A stretch of DNA of 64,000 bases from Hippasteria phrygiana. Its lineage: Eukaryota; Echinodermata; Asteroidea; Valvatida; Goniasteridae. A program made the position numbers and the translations under genes. The notes under the pieces were generated by a model. That model had not been told where the DNA came from, searched no databases, and saw nothing but the letters and a program-made list of their open reading frames with translations. How positions within the stretch are numbered: position 1 is the stretch's first letter; every line of letters starts with the position of its first letter. The stretch lies in NCBI GenBank assembly GCA_037893225.1, contig JAZGUH010000071.1, positions 186,001 to 250,000 of the forward strand, read 5' to 3'. Below are positions 10,501 to 19,642 of this stretch, in pieces.

Positions 10501-10728
10501 GTTGTCCCAGTACAGGTACATCCCCAGGAAGATATCATCTGTCTCTTTGGACTGGTATCCACCACATGTCAGATACCACTCATGTCCTTCATAGTATATA
10601 GGAGAAGATCTGGTTGGCCTCTCAAAGAAAGCCTCCAAGTCATTCATGGAGAGAAGAAACGTAAACAGCTGTGTCCCGCCTGCATCGTTGAGTGCTAAGG
10701 CTCGAGTAAGATTCAGAGCATTACTCAT
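874..10728 (-). CDS. MATH-repeat, coiled-coil, Q-rich protein (5 coding exons)
   Basis: Joined exons are 9502-10728, 8398-8487, 5773-5918, 4010-4169 and 874-3279. All have GT-AG borders with matching phases and give 1,342 residues. Residues about 18-152 and 180-310 look like MATH (TRAF-like) beta-sandwiches, with a motif of the type SPxYYxGHEWYL; a third such unit may span about 311-460. Residues about 488-540 form a charged, leucine-rich coiled coil (NELRQRLNEV). Exon 5 is Ser/Thr/Pro-rich, has an SH3-ligand-like PPVPAPRR near residue 935, and is polyglutamine-rich at about 1171-1298. There is no signal peptide or clear membrane span. MATH domains usually bind peptides in ubiquitin-ligase or receptor adaptors, so a scaffold role is inferred. 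I do not recognise the family; MATH repeats with a long disordered tail and no RING, BTB or protease domain are uncommon. The ATG at 10728 has an A at -3. Confidence 0.85.
1020..1390 (-). repeat. Polyglutamine-coding CAG/CAA tract
   Basis: On the plus strand this is a CTG/TTG-rich trinucleotide region. On the coding strand it gives Q runs broken by L, H, R and K. The CAA interruptions suggest selection for glutamine rather than a pure slippage tract. Length variation between individuals is likely. The long plus-strand frame here (879-1511, Ala/Val-rich) is its shadow. Confidence 0.85.
3384..3443. repeat. Tiny element with CCCTAAC/GTTAGGG ends
   Basis: About 60 bp bounded by TTACCCTAAC on the left and GGGTTAGGGTA on the right. 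Its inner part (ATGATTTTGCATGCA followed by GGGGGTTAGG) is repeated almost unchanged at 37005-37073, so the two are copies of one short non-autonomous family. It lies in the last intron of the MATH gene. Confidence 0.5.
4010..4169 (-). CDS. MATH gene, coding exon 4 (coiled coil)
   Basis: 160 nt between acceptor TTACAG and donor CAG/GTGAGT. It enters with one base completing an Arg codon and leaves in phase 0. It codes for EGLRRCLDVN and then LRSQLNELRQRLNEVMNV, a heptad-like helix, then a Ser/Thr patch and KQQLIREFRSLLQ. This is probably an oligomerisation segment between the beta-rich N-terminus and the disordered tail. Confidence 0.88.
4566..4638 (-). tRNA. tRNA-Thr(GGU)-like SINE head, inverted unit
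   Basis: A 73-nt cloverleaf-like sequence with a good D arm, a B box (GGTTCGAATCC) and anticodon-loop position 34-36 reading GGT. It has C instead of U at position 33 and mismatches in the acceptor stem, the anticodon stem (31:39) and the T stem (51:63). These defects and the attached repeat tail argue for a SINE promoter head, not a working tRNA. Confidence 0.5.
4854..4926 (+). tRNA. tRNA-Thr(GGU)-like SINE head, tandem unit 1
   Basis: The same 73-nt sequence as the inverted copy, in plus orientation, with an A box (TAGCTCAGTTGG) and a B box. It carries the same stem mismatches and C33, so it is probably non-functional as a tRNA but may drive Pol III transcription of the repeat. Confidence 0.5.
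5167..5239 (+). tRNA. tRNA-Thr(GGU)-like SINE head, tandem unit 2
   Basis: An apparently unchanged copy 313 bp downstream of unit 1. The lack of visible divergence between units points to recent duplication or gene conversion. Confidence 0.5.
5480..5552 (+). tRNA. tRNA-Thr(GGU)-like SINE head, tandem unit 3
   Basis: The third copy, another 313 bp on. Its tail is cut short after about 23 nt, where the right-hand 15-bp direct repeat begins. Confidence 0.5.
5773..5918 (-). CDS. MATH gene, coding exon 3
   Basis: 146 nt with acceptor TTTCTTTTAG and donor AAG/GTATGA. It enters in phase 0 and leaves in phase 2. It codes for AKALDGDYCTNEEPSLLLRI and then EFFNTQDIPGIMQ through FERFRLYQT. This reads as a beta-strand-rich end of the folded N-terminal part, joining the coiled coil in exon 4. 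Confidence 0.85.
6130..6468. mobile_element. MITE with internal ACCCGTGT repeats
   Basis: The ends are imperfect inverted repeats: GTTTTCACACTAT on the left, and GTAGTGTGAAC on the right, which reads GTTCACACTAC in reverse. Inside are many direct and inverted copies of ACACGGGT/ACCCGTGT and CAACCCGGGTTG. It could fold extensively. The 111-residue frame across it is a by-product of the repeats. No transposase is present. Confidence 0.6.
6475..7530. other. MATH-gene intron 3, no gene seen
   Basis: AT-rich intron sequence between coding exons 3 and 2. Minus-strand frames are short, and no acceptor-donor pair enclosing a phase-0 frame was found. No tRNA, inverted repeat or array was noticed. Confidence 0.45.
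7531..7582 (+). repeat. poly-C then poly-A homopolymer tract
   Basis: A run of about 15 C interrupted by CTTCC, followed by roughly 30 A. Lengths in such runs are unreliable in an assembly. No retroelement 3' end was recognised in front of the poly-A. Confidence 0.8.
7911..8403. mobile_element. TTAA-flanked MITE, copy 1 (long palindromic form)
   Basis: It begins TTAA-AGGCCGTGTACA and ends TGTACACTACCT-TTAA, so the TTAA is duplicated and the ends are inverted repeats. A GC-rich inner inverted repeat (about 8085-8196, AGTCAAGGCGCGCGTGGCTA and its partner) forms a large stem. Related copies are at 22298-22726 (opposite orientation) and 55958-56226 (without the GC core). TTAA duplication is typical of piggyBac-type elements, but these ends do not start with CCC, so the superfamily is uncertain. 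Its right end is the splice donor of MATH coding exon 2. Confidence 0.75.
8398..8487 (-). CDS. MATH gene, coding exon 2 (90 nt)
   Basis: This exon is too short for ordinary ORF listing. The acceptor is CCTATTTCAG and the donor AAG/GTAGTG. It has exactly 30 codons, phase 0 on both sides, and fits between exon 1 (ends phase 0) and exon 3 (starts phase 0). It reads PFSSVVNIDSMNLDLFQL then PHADVIYPEDLK. The donor bases, and the TTAAAG just before them, belong to the end of the neighbouring MITE. It could be skipped without a frameshift. Confidence 0.78.
8812..9040. mobile_element. TTAA element with telomere-like ends (CCCTAACT)
   Basis: The left end is TTAAACCCTAACTACCC and the right end is GGGAGTTAGGGTTAA, an inverted repeat with one extra A on the left. 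The 229-bp element sits in the first coding intron of the MATH gene. It belongs with the other TTAA...CCCTAAC elements of this window by its ends only; its interior is different. Confidence 0.55.
9502..10728 (-). CDS. MATH gene, coding exon 1 (409 residues)
   Basis: It starts at an ATG with context AAACATGA and ends CAACGG/GTAAGT in phase 0. The open frame runs on to 9400 without conserved character, so the donor at 9501 is preferred. It carries the MATH-like repeats: an aromatic-rich first unit with GHEWYLTCGG, and a second with SLCGFDFYLSFYPLGDR. The codon pattern is clearly coding over its whole length. Confidence 0.9.
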
Positions 10729-10940
10729 GTTTAGGCAGACTTGGCTTTACTTTCTCAAGAAAAAATTACTGTGCAAAGTTTGACTCTGTTGTCATCACTG
10801 TCCGAATATGGTCCGACAAAGCCACAACACACTCAAACGTTGACTGCTTCACATCGTGACTGAGTTCTGGTTTCATAGCTTGATAAATGTACAGTCCTTT
10901 CCTGTATTGACGAGGTCTTGCATCCTCGTAAATTTCCAAT
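10729..10940 (-). other. 5' UTR part of MATH exon 2 with two uORFs
   Basis: An acceptor (CACTTTTAAG) ends at 10941 and the segment runs into the MATH ATG. It holds a 16-codon uORF (10873-10923) whose TGA overlaps the ATG of a 36-codon uORF (10766-10876), which stops 37 nt before the main ATG. The second frame is open back to the acceptor and looks protein-like (EIYEDARPRQYRKGLYIYQA). It could instead be the last exon of an upstream gene. The overlapping ATGA arrangement suggests translational control by reinitiation, which is inference. Confidence 0.5.
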
Positions 10941-11521
10941 CTTAAAAGTGAAAGTAGAAAGGAAAAAGTTATGTTTAGTATTACAAGTAACTAGCTGAAA
11001 ATAACAGGTGAGGGAACTCATTTTTCAACAGACCTGTTTACAACCCAACGTGAATTTGACCTAATGATTAACCTTTCAGCAAGGCCCTCAACTTACAGCC
11101 ATTGCCCTCCCCGATGCCGAATAAATTCTGAATTCTACCTCCTTTGCCCCTAGAGTGACTTTCCTGTCAAGTCACACAAGACATGCCACACAACTACAAT
11201 GTACATGACCGGTGCAATGCGTAATCTGACATCTTCAATGAACATTGAAAAATGAAGGCTGGTTTAGGCTTCATCATCTGTTGGAAAGATTTTACTTTGT
11301 CAATACCCTACTAAAACAGGCCAGGAATAGACAAATCTGACAAACTAACCATTATTTAGAATTTTACATTTCACAATCTTTAAATTTAAGACTTTTCTCA
11401 GGAAATTTCCGCGAAAAAATGGTGGAATAAAGTGTGAGTTCACTGTTCATGTTCTTCAAGAGGTCATAAATTACTGTGCACTGTTTATGTTCACTCACAC
11501 AGTGTACATGCATGTATAGGT

Positions 11522-11765
11522 CATTCCATAAATTTGGGGTCCAAAAGTGATATTTTTTTGGTGTCCCTGTTACATCTGACCTTTGTACTTTCCTATCAAG
11601 TATCATTAAAATATACTTCAAACTATTTTTACTTGTTTGGCAGGTACTTTGCTTTAAACAATCACTCTTGGAGATAGAAGGCAATGAATGTGTCCTGAAC
11701 TGCAAAATCTTATACATCACCTTTTTTTTTAATGTCACATTTTTTACCCCAAATTTATGGAATGC
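11522..11765. mobile_element. MITE with ATTCCATAAATTTGGGGT ends
   Basis: CATTCCATAAATTTGGGGT at 11522 is matched by ACCCCAAATTTATGGAATG at 11747-11765, about 19 bp of perfect inverted repeat. The similarity continues inward through a T-run and GGTG. The 244-bp element codes for nothing and lies in the 5' UTR intron of the MATH gene. No certain target duplication was seen. Confidence 0.7.
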
Positions 11766-12177
11766 CGGATATTGCTTGTTGTTAAAGAGGGTTGGTTGTT
11801 GTTGTTGTTGGTTGCTTTTCCTGACACATTTTGGTAGGAGTGGGCCAATTAATCTTTAAATCCTTCCACAACAGCACCGATGATCTAGGCCTAGGCTATA
11901 CTGTACTGTTTTACAGTATTGATCATATGTACTATATATACAATAACAATGGAGGATGATTTTGATTATCATCGTTTATTTACAATCCTCATCACGTAGG
12001 TCTATAATTTATAAGCACACTCATCATGTAAGCCCACTTATATGACTAATTTATTTTATTTTACGTTAGGCAATATGACATAGGGCCTATACAGAGTTTT
12101 GGGTGTGTCAGCAAGTGACCACATATTCATCCTTCAACTCACGGAAATAAACAATCTCCATCATTCATAATCATACC

Positions 12178-12300
12178 TTCAAGTTCAACGGCTTGACATA
12201 GGCTTATCTTCTCGATCCGCGCTGCTTCAAATTTTGGCACTTTTTGGTCAGGATCACAGAATCAAAATCCGTCCATACTTTGGAGAGGTGACGCGATATG
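12178..12300 (-). promoter_or_regulatory. Probable 5' UTR exon 1 and promoter of the MATH gene
   Basis: A strong donor (GAAG/GTATGA, last exon base 12177) follows a CpG-containing stretch that lacks a long open frame. It would splice to the acceptor at 10941. The transcription start is not visible; the upper limit given is a guess. A short ATG frame here stops after four codons. Confidence 0.45.
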
Positions 12301-15113
12301 ATTTGGCTTGGGTTCAAAGTTGTCCAACAGCAGATCTGGGTTAAAAATTGCTAGGGGCAAAGTCCAGAAATGAATCGTGTAAATTTATGTCGAGAGACAG
12401 ACCATTATGCCGTACATCTGTGCGATATCACGGCGAGGTCCTGACCATATCACATCACGCTATTATGGTAGTTGGTCGTTTGGGTGCCACACACGCTATC
12501 AACGGTCCAATCACTCATCGATGATGCAGACATCTCCATAACAAAAGATGATGGACGTGAGAGGTTGACCTGAAAAGGGGTTACACGACTCAAAACGAAC
12601 ATATTAAATTTCTTCATCTCATTGTGGCCGTGTCAGAAAGCCCACATTTTTAATCCTAGCCCACAGCGACTTAATACTGGAAGTACCTTTTCCCATTGTG
12701 CACCGCTGCACATGTGTACTACTGTCTATAGTATTCGTCCATACAATTCCTTTCTCCATTATGATAAACCATGGAGGAATAAAACAACCAACCCGCACAT
12801 TTTACAGTCCAAGATGATTACATAAAAATAGTAAAGAATCTAGCTTCGTTTACTGAGCGTTTTGAGCCAGTCTTTATTTGGAATGAAGTTCTGTCTGGAG
12901 AATATCATTGACATTGGCTTGCGGTTACTTTTAAAGAGAATTAGTTTTCAAGCGGTTTTATGCTGTCCCCTCGGAATCAGACATCCTCAGCTCGTTTATT
13001 TGTCGGCACCGCCCTTGCGGTCCTTCCTATAAACCACAGAAACCCAAATTTCTCCAGGGCCCAGGCTCCAAAGACCCCCTGTCATGAAAGTGGGAAAATG
13101 AAAGTTCTTTTGAGAGGGACTCCCCTTCGTCGCCACCCCACCTCCCTTGGATGCAACAATGATCCACGGCCCATGCCTTGAATACAATCTCCTAGTTTGC
13201 CCAAAAAGCGTGTTTATATTACGTGTAGTCTATCTAGGCGGTATGCCCAAAGCCGAATTCAGTCCCAATTCAATGTCATGCTTTAATGATTGGCATTACT
13301 CCTTATTGCTTATTATTTTGCAATGGCCTTATAAAAAAATATTAATTTTTTTAAAGGTAGAGGGCGCTGTTTAAGAAGAACAGTTTCGGATTGGCGTGAA
13401 TGTCAAGGTAGGTACGGGGCCGGCCGGGGATATATAATAGATGCGGTTTATCAAGAGCGATAAAGTGATCAAGTGGAAGATTTCCCAAACTTGCTTACGT
13501 TTTTTTTATAAATATGTCATTGATGCTGTTATTCCCCACCTATTCTCCCTTTTCAGCTTTTGCTATGGCCTGCTTCCTCTTTCTCTTTGGCCACTCAAAA
13601 TAGAATACCCCATTTTATGGTCCCCCTAAAAATATACAAAACATATGAATGTAACCTTCAACTTAGAGCGAATAGACAAATGAAAAAATAAATAAAAAAT
13701 AAGTTTTCAAAAGCAAATACACAAAAGCTGGCAGGGTTACCCCCGCTCGGATCCACCTATGTAAAGCGACCTCTGTCGTCAGCATATATTGTACAAAATA
13801 AAATTGGATAACGAGTCACATTTGTTTAATTATTGGCAACATAACCACTTACGCTACCCCCCCCCCCCCCCCCCCAAATAATAATAAATAAAACAACTAC
13901 AAATGTTGTCTTCTGTACCCCCATTACACGAGTTTTTAATGACCTCTTTTTGATGACTTTAAACCTAATCATTTTAAAGCTAACGTGGGCTTCGGTCGAT
14001 ATCCAGCTGCACGTACCACCCAGTAGTAAATCTCTTATTCCTTAGACAAGTCATTAATGACAAGGAAAGTGCCTTCCTTTGAATTAACCGGCATAAAAGG
14101 CGTTGGTGTTAATGTGCAAACCGCTAACCCACTCACCCAACACTTTAGTGAATTACAACAAAGCTGGACATGGTTCCAAATAACCACTGTCTTACCATTA
14201 GAAATCAATAATACGTGAACTACGTAGGCCATCCATCTCATCTACCCGACAAACAGACAAACTAACCTGGACAAACCACGCTCCTCAGCCTAAAGCAAAC
14301 ATGGCCTTTGTGAGACGCAGTCCTGTTCACGCGGTAATCCCATATAAACTGAGCAAGAAAAGTCCGCCCATTATGATGGGAGGGTCTTTGGAGGGGGTAT
14401 GTGAGATGGTTTGCTTGACAAACAAGTGCAAAATTGGTCTGGCACAATAGATGGGCCCTCATGCGTCCCGCCAAGGCTAGAAGAGAAGGGAGTAGCTTCT
14501 TGTAAGAGATTGTTCCATCACTTTGAAGATTAGGGTTTGGGTTTTTCACTGAGGAGTTCAATAGGCATGCAGCCATACGGAAACGCACTGCCAATGCGGT
14601 GGCCCTGGCATGTAAAAATCACGATTTGAACCTCCTGTCTCCAATTCAAGGAAAGTGACTACAGGAAAGACCAACAATCGGACAAAATTCCAGGTCGACG
14701 CCTTTACATTCCACCGAGTACAGTCCGCCTTTCGTTTCTTATCGACAGAAGTTTGACTAGGCACCCCCCCCACCCCCCCCCCCCCCCCAAAATACCCAAA
14801 ACCTTGTGACGTGCAACCAGTGTCTTCGCTGTAACGTGAGGAGACTGTAATCCTGAACAAATGCGCGCACAAACTCCACTTCTCGTTTCCATCAACACGG
14901 AAAACTTTGAAAACAGAAAGAAACTCCAAGGAACTGCAGGATATCAGTGAGTCTCTCAACTAACCTTAAACATTTGCCTTAAATGAAATTTCTAACACGA
15001 TCTGGAAAGTTCCTTGTTGCGAAATAATCATGAAACTTCACGTGACTGAAAATGTGAGAAGTCTGCATTGGTCGGTTGAAGGAGCAACAAGCAACCTCAA
15101 AAGGCAAACATGC
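12301..15113. other. Spacer, no confident gene
   Basis: There are poly-C runs at 13857-13876 and 14764-14788 and a TATA-like GATATATAATAG near 13430 in front of a 62-codon plus frame. Two GTTAGT-type minus-strand donors occur near 14265 and 14963, after frames without recognisable domains. These could be 5' exons of an unannotated transcript, but nothing connects them in phase. Confidence 0.4.
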
Positions 15114-15282
15114 TGCCCAAACAGTAGCGTATCCAGCTTTTTTTGTGCCAGGGAGGGCAAACAACGTCTGTACCGTCTTAAAAAACACTATTTCTTTTTC
15201 TTTTCTTTTTTATGACGCTTCAAATGCCGCCATGGGGGGAACTTTCCCCACTTCCCCCGCTGGATACGCCACTGTGCCCAAA
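15114..15282. mobile_element. hAT-like MITE with 8-bp target duplication
   Basis: The element 15122-15274 (153 bp) has ends CAGTAGCGTATCCAGC and GCTGGATACGCCACTG. It is flanked by perfect 8-bp direct repeats TGCCCAAA (15114-15121 and 15275-15282). Eight-base duplications and CAGTGGCG-type ends fit the hAT superfamily. There is no coding capacity. Confidence 0.82.
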
Positions 15283-17100
15283 CTGGATGGAGCATGAAAC
15301 TTAATTCGAAGGAGGAAGTTGGTTCAAGAAAAACTGCCCACAGCAAGTCGATCCATAAACTACTGTACAATGAAATACGAACACCTGATGCCTCATGATG
15401 AACCTTGAGGGCCGGGCGGTCATGGCTCACTCTCGGCGCGGCTCATCGCCGAGCCACAGTCCAAAGATGTCTGATAATCGCCTTATCGAACAGCAAGACG
15501 CTTAACCAAGCGAAGAGGCAAGTAAGATAAATCCCCAAAATCTTCAACACATTTAGTTTTAACTGTCTATTTTCAGTTTTCATTTTTGAAAGATATAAAA
15601 GCTATATACTTTTCACTAAAAATTCAGAATCTTGGCTGACAATCGAAGACGTCTCCCCGATTTGGCCGCATATAAGACATGCATACAAAACCGTGAGAAT
15701 TTTATAAATAGTGAAAGTGCCTGGTGATAAAACGACAATTTTGATCACTGAATGGCCAAGTTCACATCTTCGTCTCAAATCCTACTCTTCATCGCCGAAG
15801 CTCTTGAAAGTTAAGTATATTCGAAACAATTTTCAACTCTGAACTTGTTGAATCTACAGTGATGGTTTAAAAAAGTTCAAGTAGGCCCTTAGAGTTTTAT
15901 CGATTCTTAGACACCAATCTTTAGATTTGGAAAGGATTGTCTTCAGAGAAAATCTATACCTGCCTTAATTTGTAAGCTTTATATTCTTGTACGTTTTTAA
16001 CAAAGAGAAAAAGACCATATAGAAACATTGCCCCGCAAAAAAATGTTTTTCTCGCCACAAGATTAAAGTAAGGTGAAGTTTTTGTAACCGACTTTGGTCA
16101 ATAAATGCACTTATCCTCGTCAAATGATAATCATTTCCATCACATTTTGTGGAGCTTGGACAATAGTTTAACTACGAGTCACAGTTCCTCGGAAAAACTG
16201 ACATAAAATGTCATGCTTTCCAAAGCAATGTTCAAAACAATATCAACATTTCCAAAACAAGTTCCACTTGTCCCAAACATTCCGCAAAACATTATACGGC
16301 CCGGTCGTATGTTCCCACCTTTTCCCCAACAATCCGCGAACCATTCTACGGACAGGGATCTCATCCGATCAAACACGACGGGCTCTGACACCCTGGGACA
16401 CCGACAAGGGAGAATAGTCACCTCACTGTCGGTATAAAGAAATGGGAGAAGAGACTTCTGTTGATTTGTGACGTTGTAATTGTTGTGCCGATTATCAAAT
16501 GGTATGCAGAATTCCCATAAATACAGTATTAACGGATGGAAATATTACACTTTGTTTAATATATAAAAACCCCAACTTTGTCAATTTGATGATTATCTAA
16601 AGTCGAGTATCGGCACGTATCGACTACTTTTGATTTTAAAATATTGAATTTCTGCATTTTTTCTACTTTAGTTGTCGTACATTTGATAAATCACCAGGGG
16701 TGTGTTTTGGCGGTCGTAACCGAAAGCTGGTTCTGTTGTTTCTCTTTGGTTAATCATGTTAGGTATTTGAGTAATTCATTACAGTGCTTTTTAAAATTCC
16801 CAAAGAAAATCGCCGATAAGAAATAACCGAACCAATTCTTGGTGATGACTGTTTATGACCACCAAAACGCCCCCCTAGTTTATCTATATCCAGTTTTCTT
16901 ATTGGCGGATTTATTTCAGAAAGGTTTATTTCTCAGATTTATTCTGAAGATGCATTTACTGAATTCGTTTGTAAATGAGTTAAACAAGTCTAAAGTTCGT
17001 TCGAAAAATGTAAAAAAAAAAAAAGATTACTTGAGATTATGATATTCAACGAATTTTGGTTAGCAAAAATGGAAACCCCTCCTGAAATAATGGTTCAGAA
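15283..17100. other. Spacer, no confident gene
   Basis: Overlapping open frames on both strands at about 16180-16440 have no recognisable domain, and the strand of any transcript cannot be decided. The rest is AT-rich with no array or clear inverted repeat. Confidence 0.4.
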
Positions 17101-17233
17101 ATACGTCACAGTCACGTGACTAAATGGACACGCACTATTGATCTATCAATAAACCCGGTGTGCTGCGGTGTTACTTTTTGTCTCGAATGTAAACATATAA
17201 ATTGTACCGGTAAATACTTTCTTCGCCGTTGAA

Positions 17234-17297
17234 ATGGACAACAATGAAACAACAGATAATACTAAATTTGCAAGTGTTTTACATAATGGAAGAAGTG
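17234..17297 (+). CDS. Candidate first coding exon, gene unidentified
   Basis: An ATG in context GAAATGG opens MDNNETTDNTKFASVLHNGR and ends AGAAGTG/GTGAGTG, an excellent donor, after 21 codons plus one base. An E-box CACGTG lies about 120 nt upstream at 17113. Several acceptors follow (about 17470, 17511 and 17750), but the frames they open stop quickly, so no chain can be built. It may be the start of a small gene or chance. Confidence 0.25.
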
Positions 17298-18160
17298 GTG
17301 AGTGATTTTATCAAAAGTTTAAAGTTAAGAGTGGACTTAAACTTAAAGACAAGCAGTTGTTATTTACAACTTATTACAAGAGATGCCAGTACACAAACTA
17401 CAAAACAGCGATGTGATGTTTACCAAGATTACCAGTACGTGAGCAAAAACATTCGTGTTTTTTCCAGCGTATTTCAATACCAGGAAACTGTTAATTTGTT
17501 AAATTAAGGATTTAAGACAAAATGTTTGGTTCGAATTTTGCCAGATACATTCTGCAAGGTCGCTATGCACACGCAAACCTACGGCTAAGGAAATTGGCAA
17601 TTCATTTGTAAGCTCATTTCTAAAACTATTTTCGATTTATTTTGGTGATAGTTTTTATCATAAGAAATATTCAGCCTTGCATTTGGTGAATACATAATGT
17701 TGAGTAAAACTAAAAATCTCATACAAATTCTATCAATTTCAGGTTAAACCACCGCAAGATAGTAAATTACATGGATAACTGTACGTACAAACCTTAACTT
17801 GGGACACTGTGGAAAGGTTATCAGTTTGCTGACACTAAAATCTCATTTCCGAGCAACATTTTTTGGCAAACCCATTTTGATATCGAGTTGGAGTTGAACT
17901 ACATGTACCACCTCCAACATGTTGTGTCTCCAGAAAAAAACAACCCAAGGAATGTTCCTCTCTTTACCATCAAAATAACAACAAAACCAGTTAGAATTTT
18001 TGATAACCAGAAACATATCCGATTTTTTTCTTAAAAGTTGTCATAGCTAGAATCCAGAGACAGTGTTTAAAGAAATGTAGATGACGATTTTGAAGATATT
18101 TGTTGCTTTAATGTGAAAGTAATTTACATTTTATTTCTTTTAATTTAGTCTTTCTTGTAT
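17298..18160 (+). other. Unassigned sequence with possible small exons
   Basis: A frame starting at the ATG near 17522 (MFGSNFARYILQGRYAHANL) could splice at CATTT/GTAAGC to the acceptor at 17742 and read KIVNYMDNC. Its product would be under 50 residues with no known domain. Nothing else was seen. Confidence 0.25.
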
Positions 18161-18164
18161 TATG

Positions 18165-18420
18165 AAACCAAGGATTCCTCAAAAGTGCATATTGCACTAT
18201 ACTTGAAAGCCTGAAGAAACCTGTAGGAAGACGACTAAGTAATGTCAGTTTTAGAGGTGGGAGGAAAACCCCAGAATGATCTTCCATAGGGAAACCCACG
18301 GAATCAGGCAGGGACTGATAACTCAATCCACACATTAATCCTGGTGGGATTCGAACCGACAATCGTAGGTGGAAAGCGAGGAAAGTACTACGCCAACCTG
18401 ACTCCCATCCCCTAATTAAG
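18165..18420 (-). mobile_element. tRNA-derived SINE with conserved central domain
   Basis: Reading the minus strand, a tRNA-like head with B box GGTTCGAATCC (18347-18357) is followed by a central block containing CCGTGGGTTTCCC and GGGGTTTTCCTCCCACC. Blocks of this kind (GTGGGTTT followed by GTTTCCTCCCAC) are characteristic of the Deu-type central domain of SINEs in deuterostomes. The assignment rests on these motifs from memory. The A box is degenerate. The 121-codon frame across it is not a gene. Confidence 0.6.
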
Positions 18421-18424
18421 TAGA

Positions 18425-19479
18425 TATAGTGCCTTATTTGCCACATCCGACATGATTTCAAATCGTGTGCCATCCAAAATACGCCCTCTTTGGATCTGTG
18501 CCAATGTGTAGCTCCACTCTTTTAGAGTACTCTAGATCCACAACCATGCAGCTTCAATGTATACCCCTGCTGACTGATGAAACATTTCGCTAAAATCGGA
18601 GAGCAATACAGAAATGATAGCACAAGAGCAACTGTAGATTATTTGGGAATGTTGATTTATATAGACAATTCAAGAACTTTGTAAAAATACTTAACAGCTA
18701 TCTTTTTTCATGATCTCATCATATAAAGACATTTATATCAGCCTATTTGGCCATTTCTTAGCATCATTTTCATGGAGACAGATAGGATAATCTGTAGATA
18801 TTTTTGGAGACAACTTTTCACTGTAAGGTATTGCGTAGGCGTTGTGCACAGTGTTTGCTAGACACGACTGTGCATCTCACCCACGCAAAGCATTGCAGAG
18901 ACATCACAACAGGATACCTCAGAGTCACAGGAACCTCACAACCTCAACAGGATCATCCACATTGCAAAGATCTCACAACCTCAACCAGATGTTTCACAGT
19001 TGCAGGGACTGTTGAATGCTCTTCCTTTGCTCCTTGATGCATAGGAAGGTACTGGACTGAACATCTTCAATCACAACCGTCCTTGATACTTAAATGCTTC
19101 ACTAGGTAAAACAGCGAAACCTAACCCACCTAAACACCTCATTGCAAAGATTGCATCACGGGAGGCTTCCAATTTCATAAACCTCATGGGCATGTCAAAG
19201 CCTCCTAAGGTACACAGTGAGGTTTTGCACAACCTAAACTTTCCCTGATACAAAACTCCTTTGCATCTCAACCTTATTCTATGTACCAAAAAAAGAAAAG
19301 AAACAGTTAAAATTTGGACATGTGTGACTTTGGGAAAGAGGGAAAAACTACACAAGGAATTCAGGTAACCATTAACAGCCATAATATTTTAATGTCAGTT
19401 TCTCAGGGTGTGGAAGGTCTAGTCACAACTTTCGCAAAACCCAAATAATGTCAATGTATTTTAGCCAGAGTTGTAGTGG
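18425..19479. other. Spacer, no confident gene
   Basis: The stretch 18890-19010 repeats words such as ACCTCACAACCTCAAC, suggesting a decayed tandem repeat. No splice-bounded frame was found. Confidence 0.4.
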
Positions 19480-19642
19480 AGTCCCTGCAAGTCCTTTCAC
19501 AAGTCCTTTCACAAGTCCTTTCATAAAGCCAGTCACAAGTAACTGGATGAACAATGACAGAGGAATGCCTTTGTCAAAGCTCATTTGAATAGCTTGTGAT
19601 TGGAATTAGGACTGGAGGGTTTGTGATGGACTTGCAGGGACT
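19480..19642. mobile_element. Short foldback element with internal 12-bp repeats
   Basis: AGTCCCTGCAAGTCC (19480-19494) is matched by GGACTTGCAGGGACT (19628-19642). Just inside the left arm, AAGTCCTTTCAC is repeated three times (19489-19524). There is no coding capacity. The target duplication was not resolved. Confidence 0.6.
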
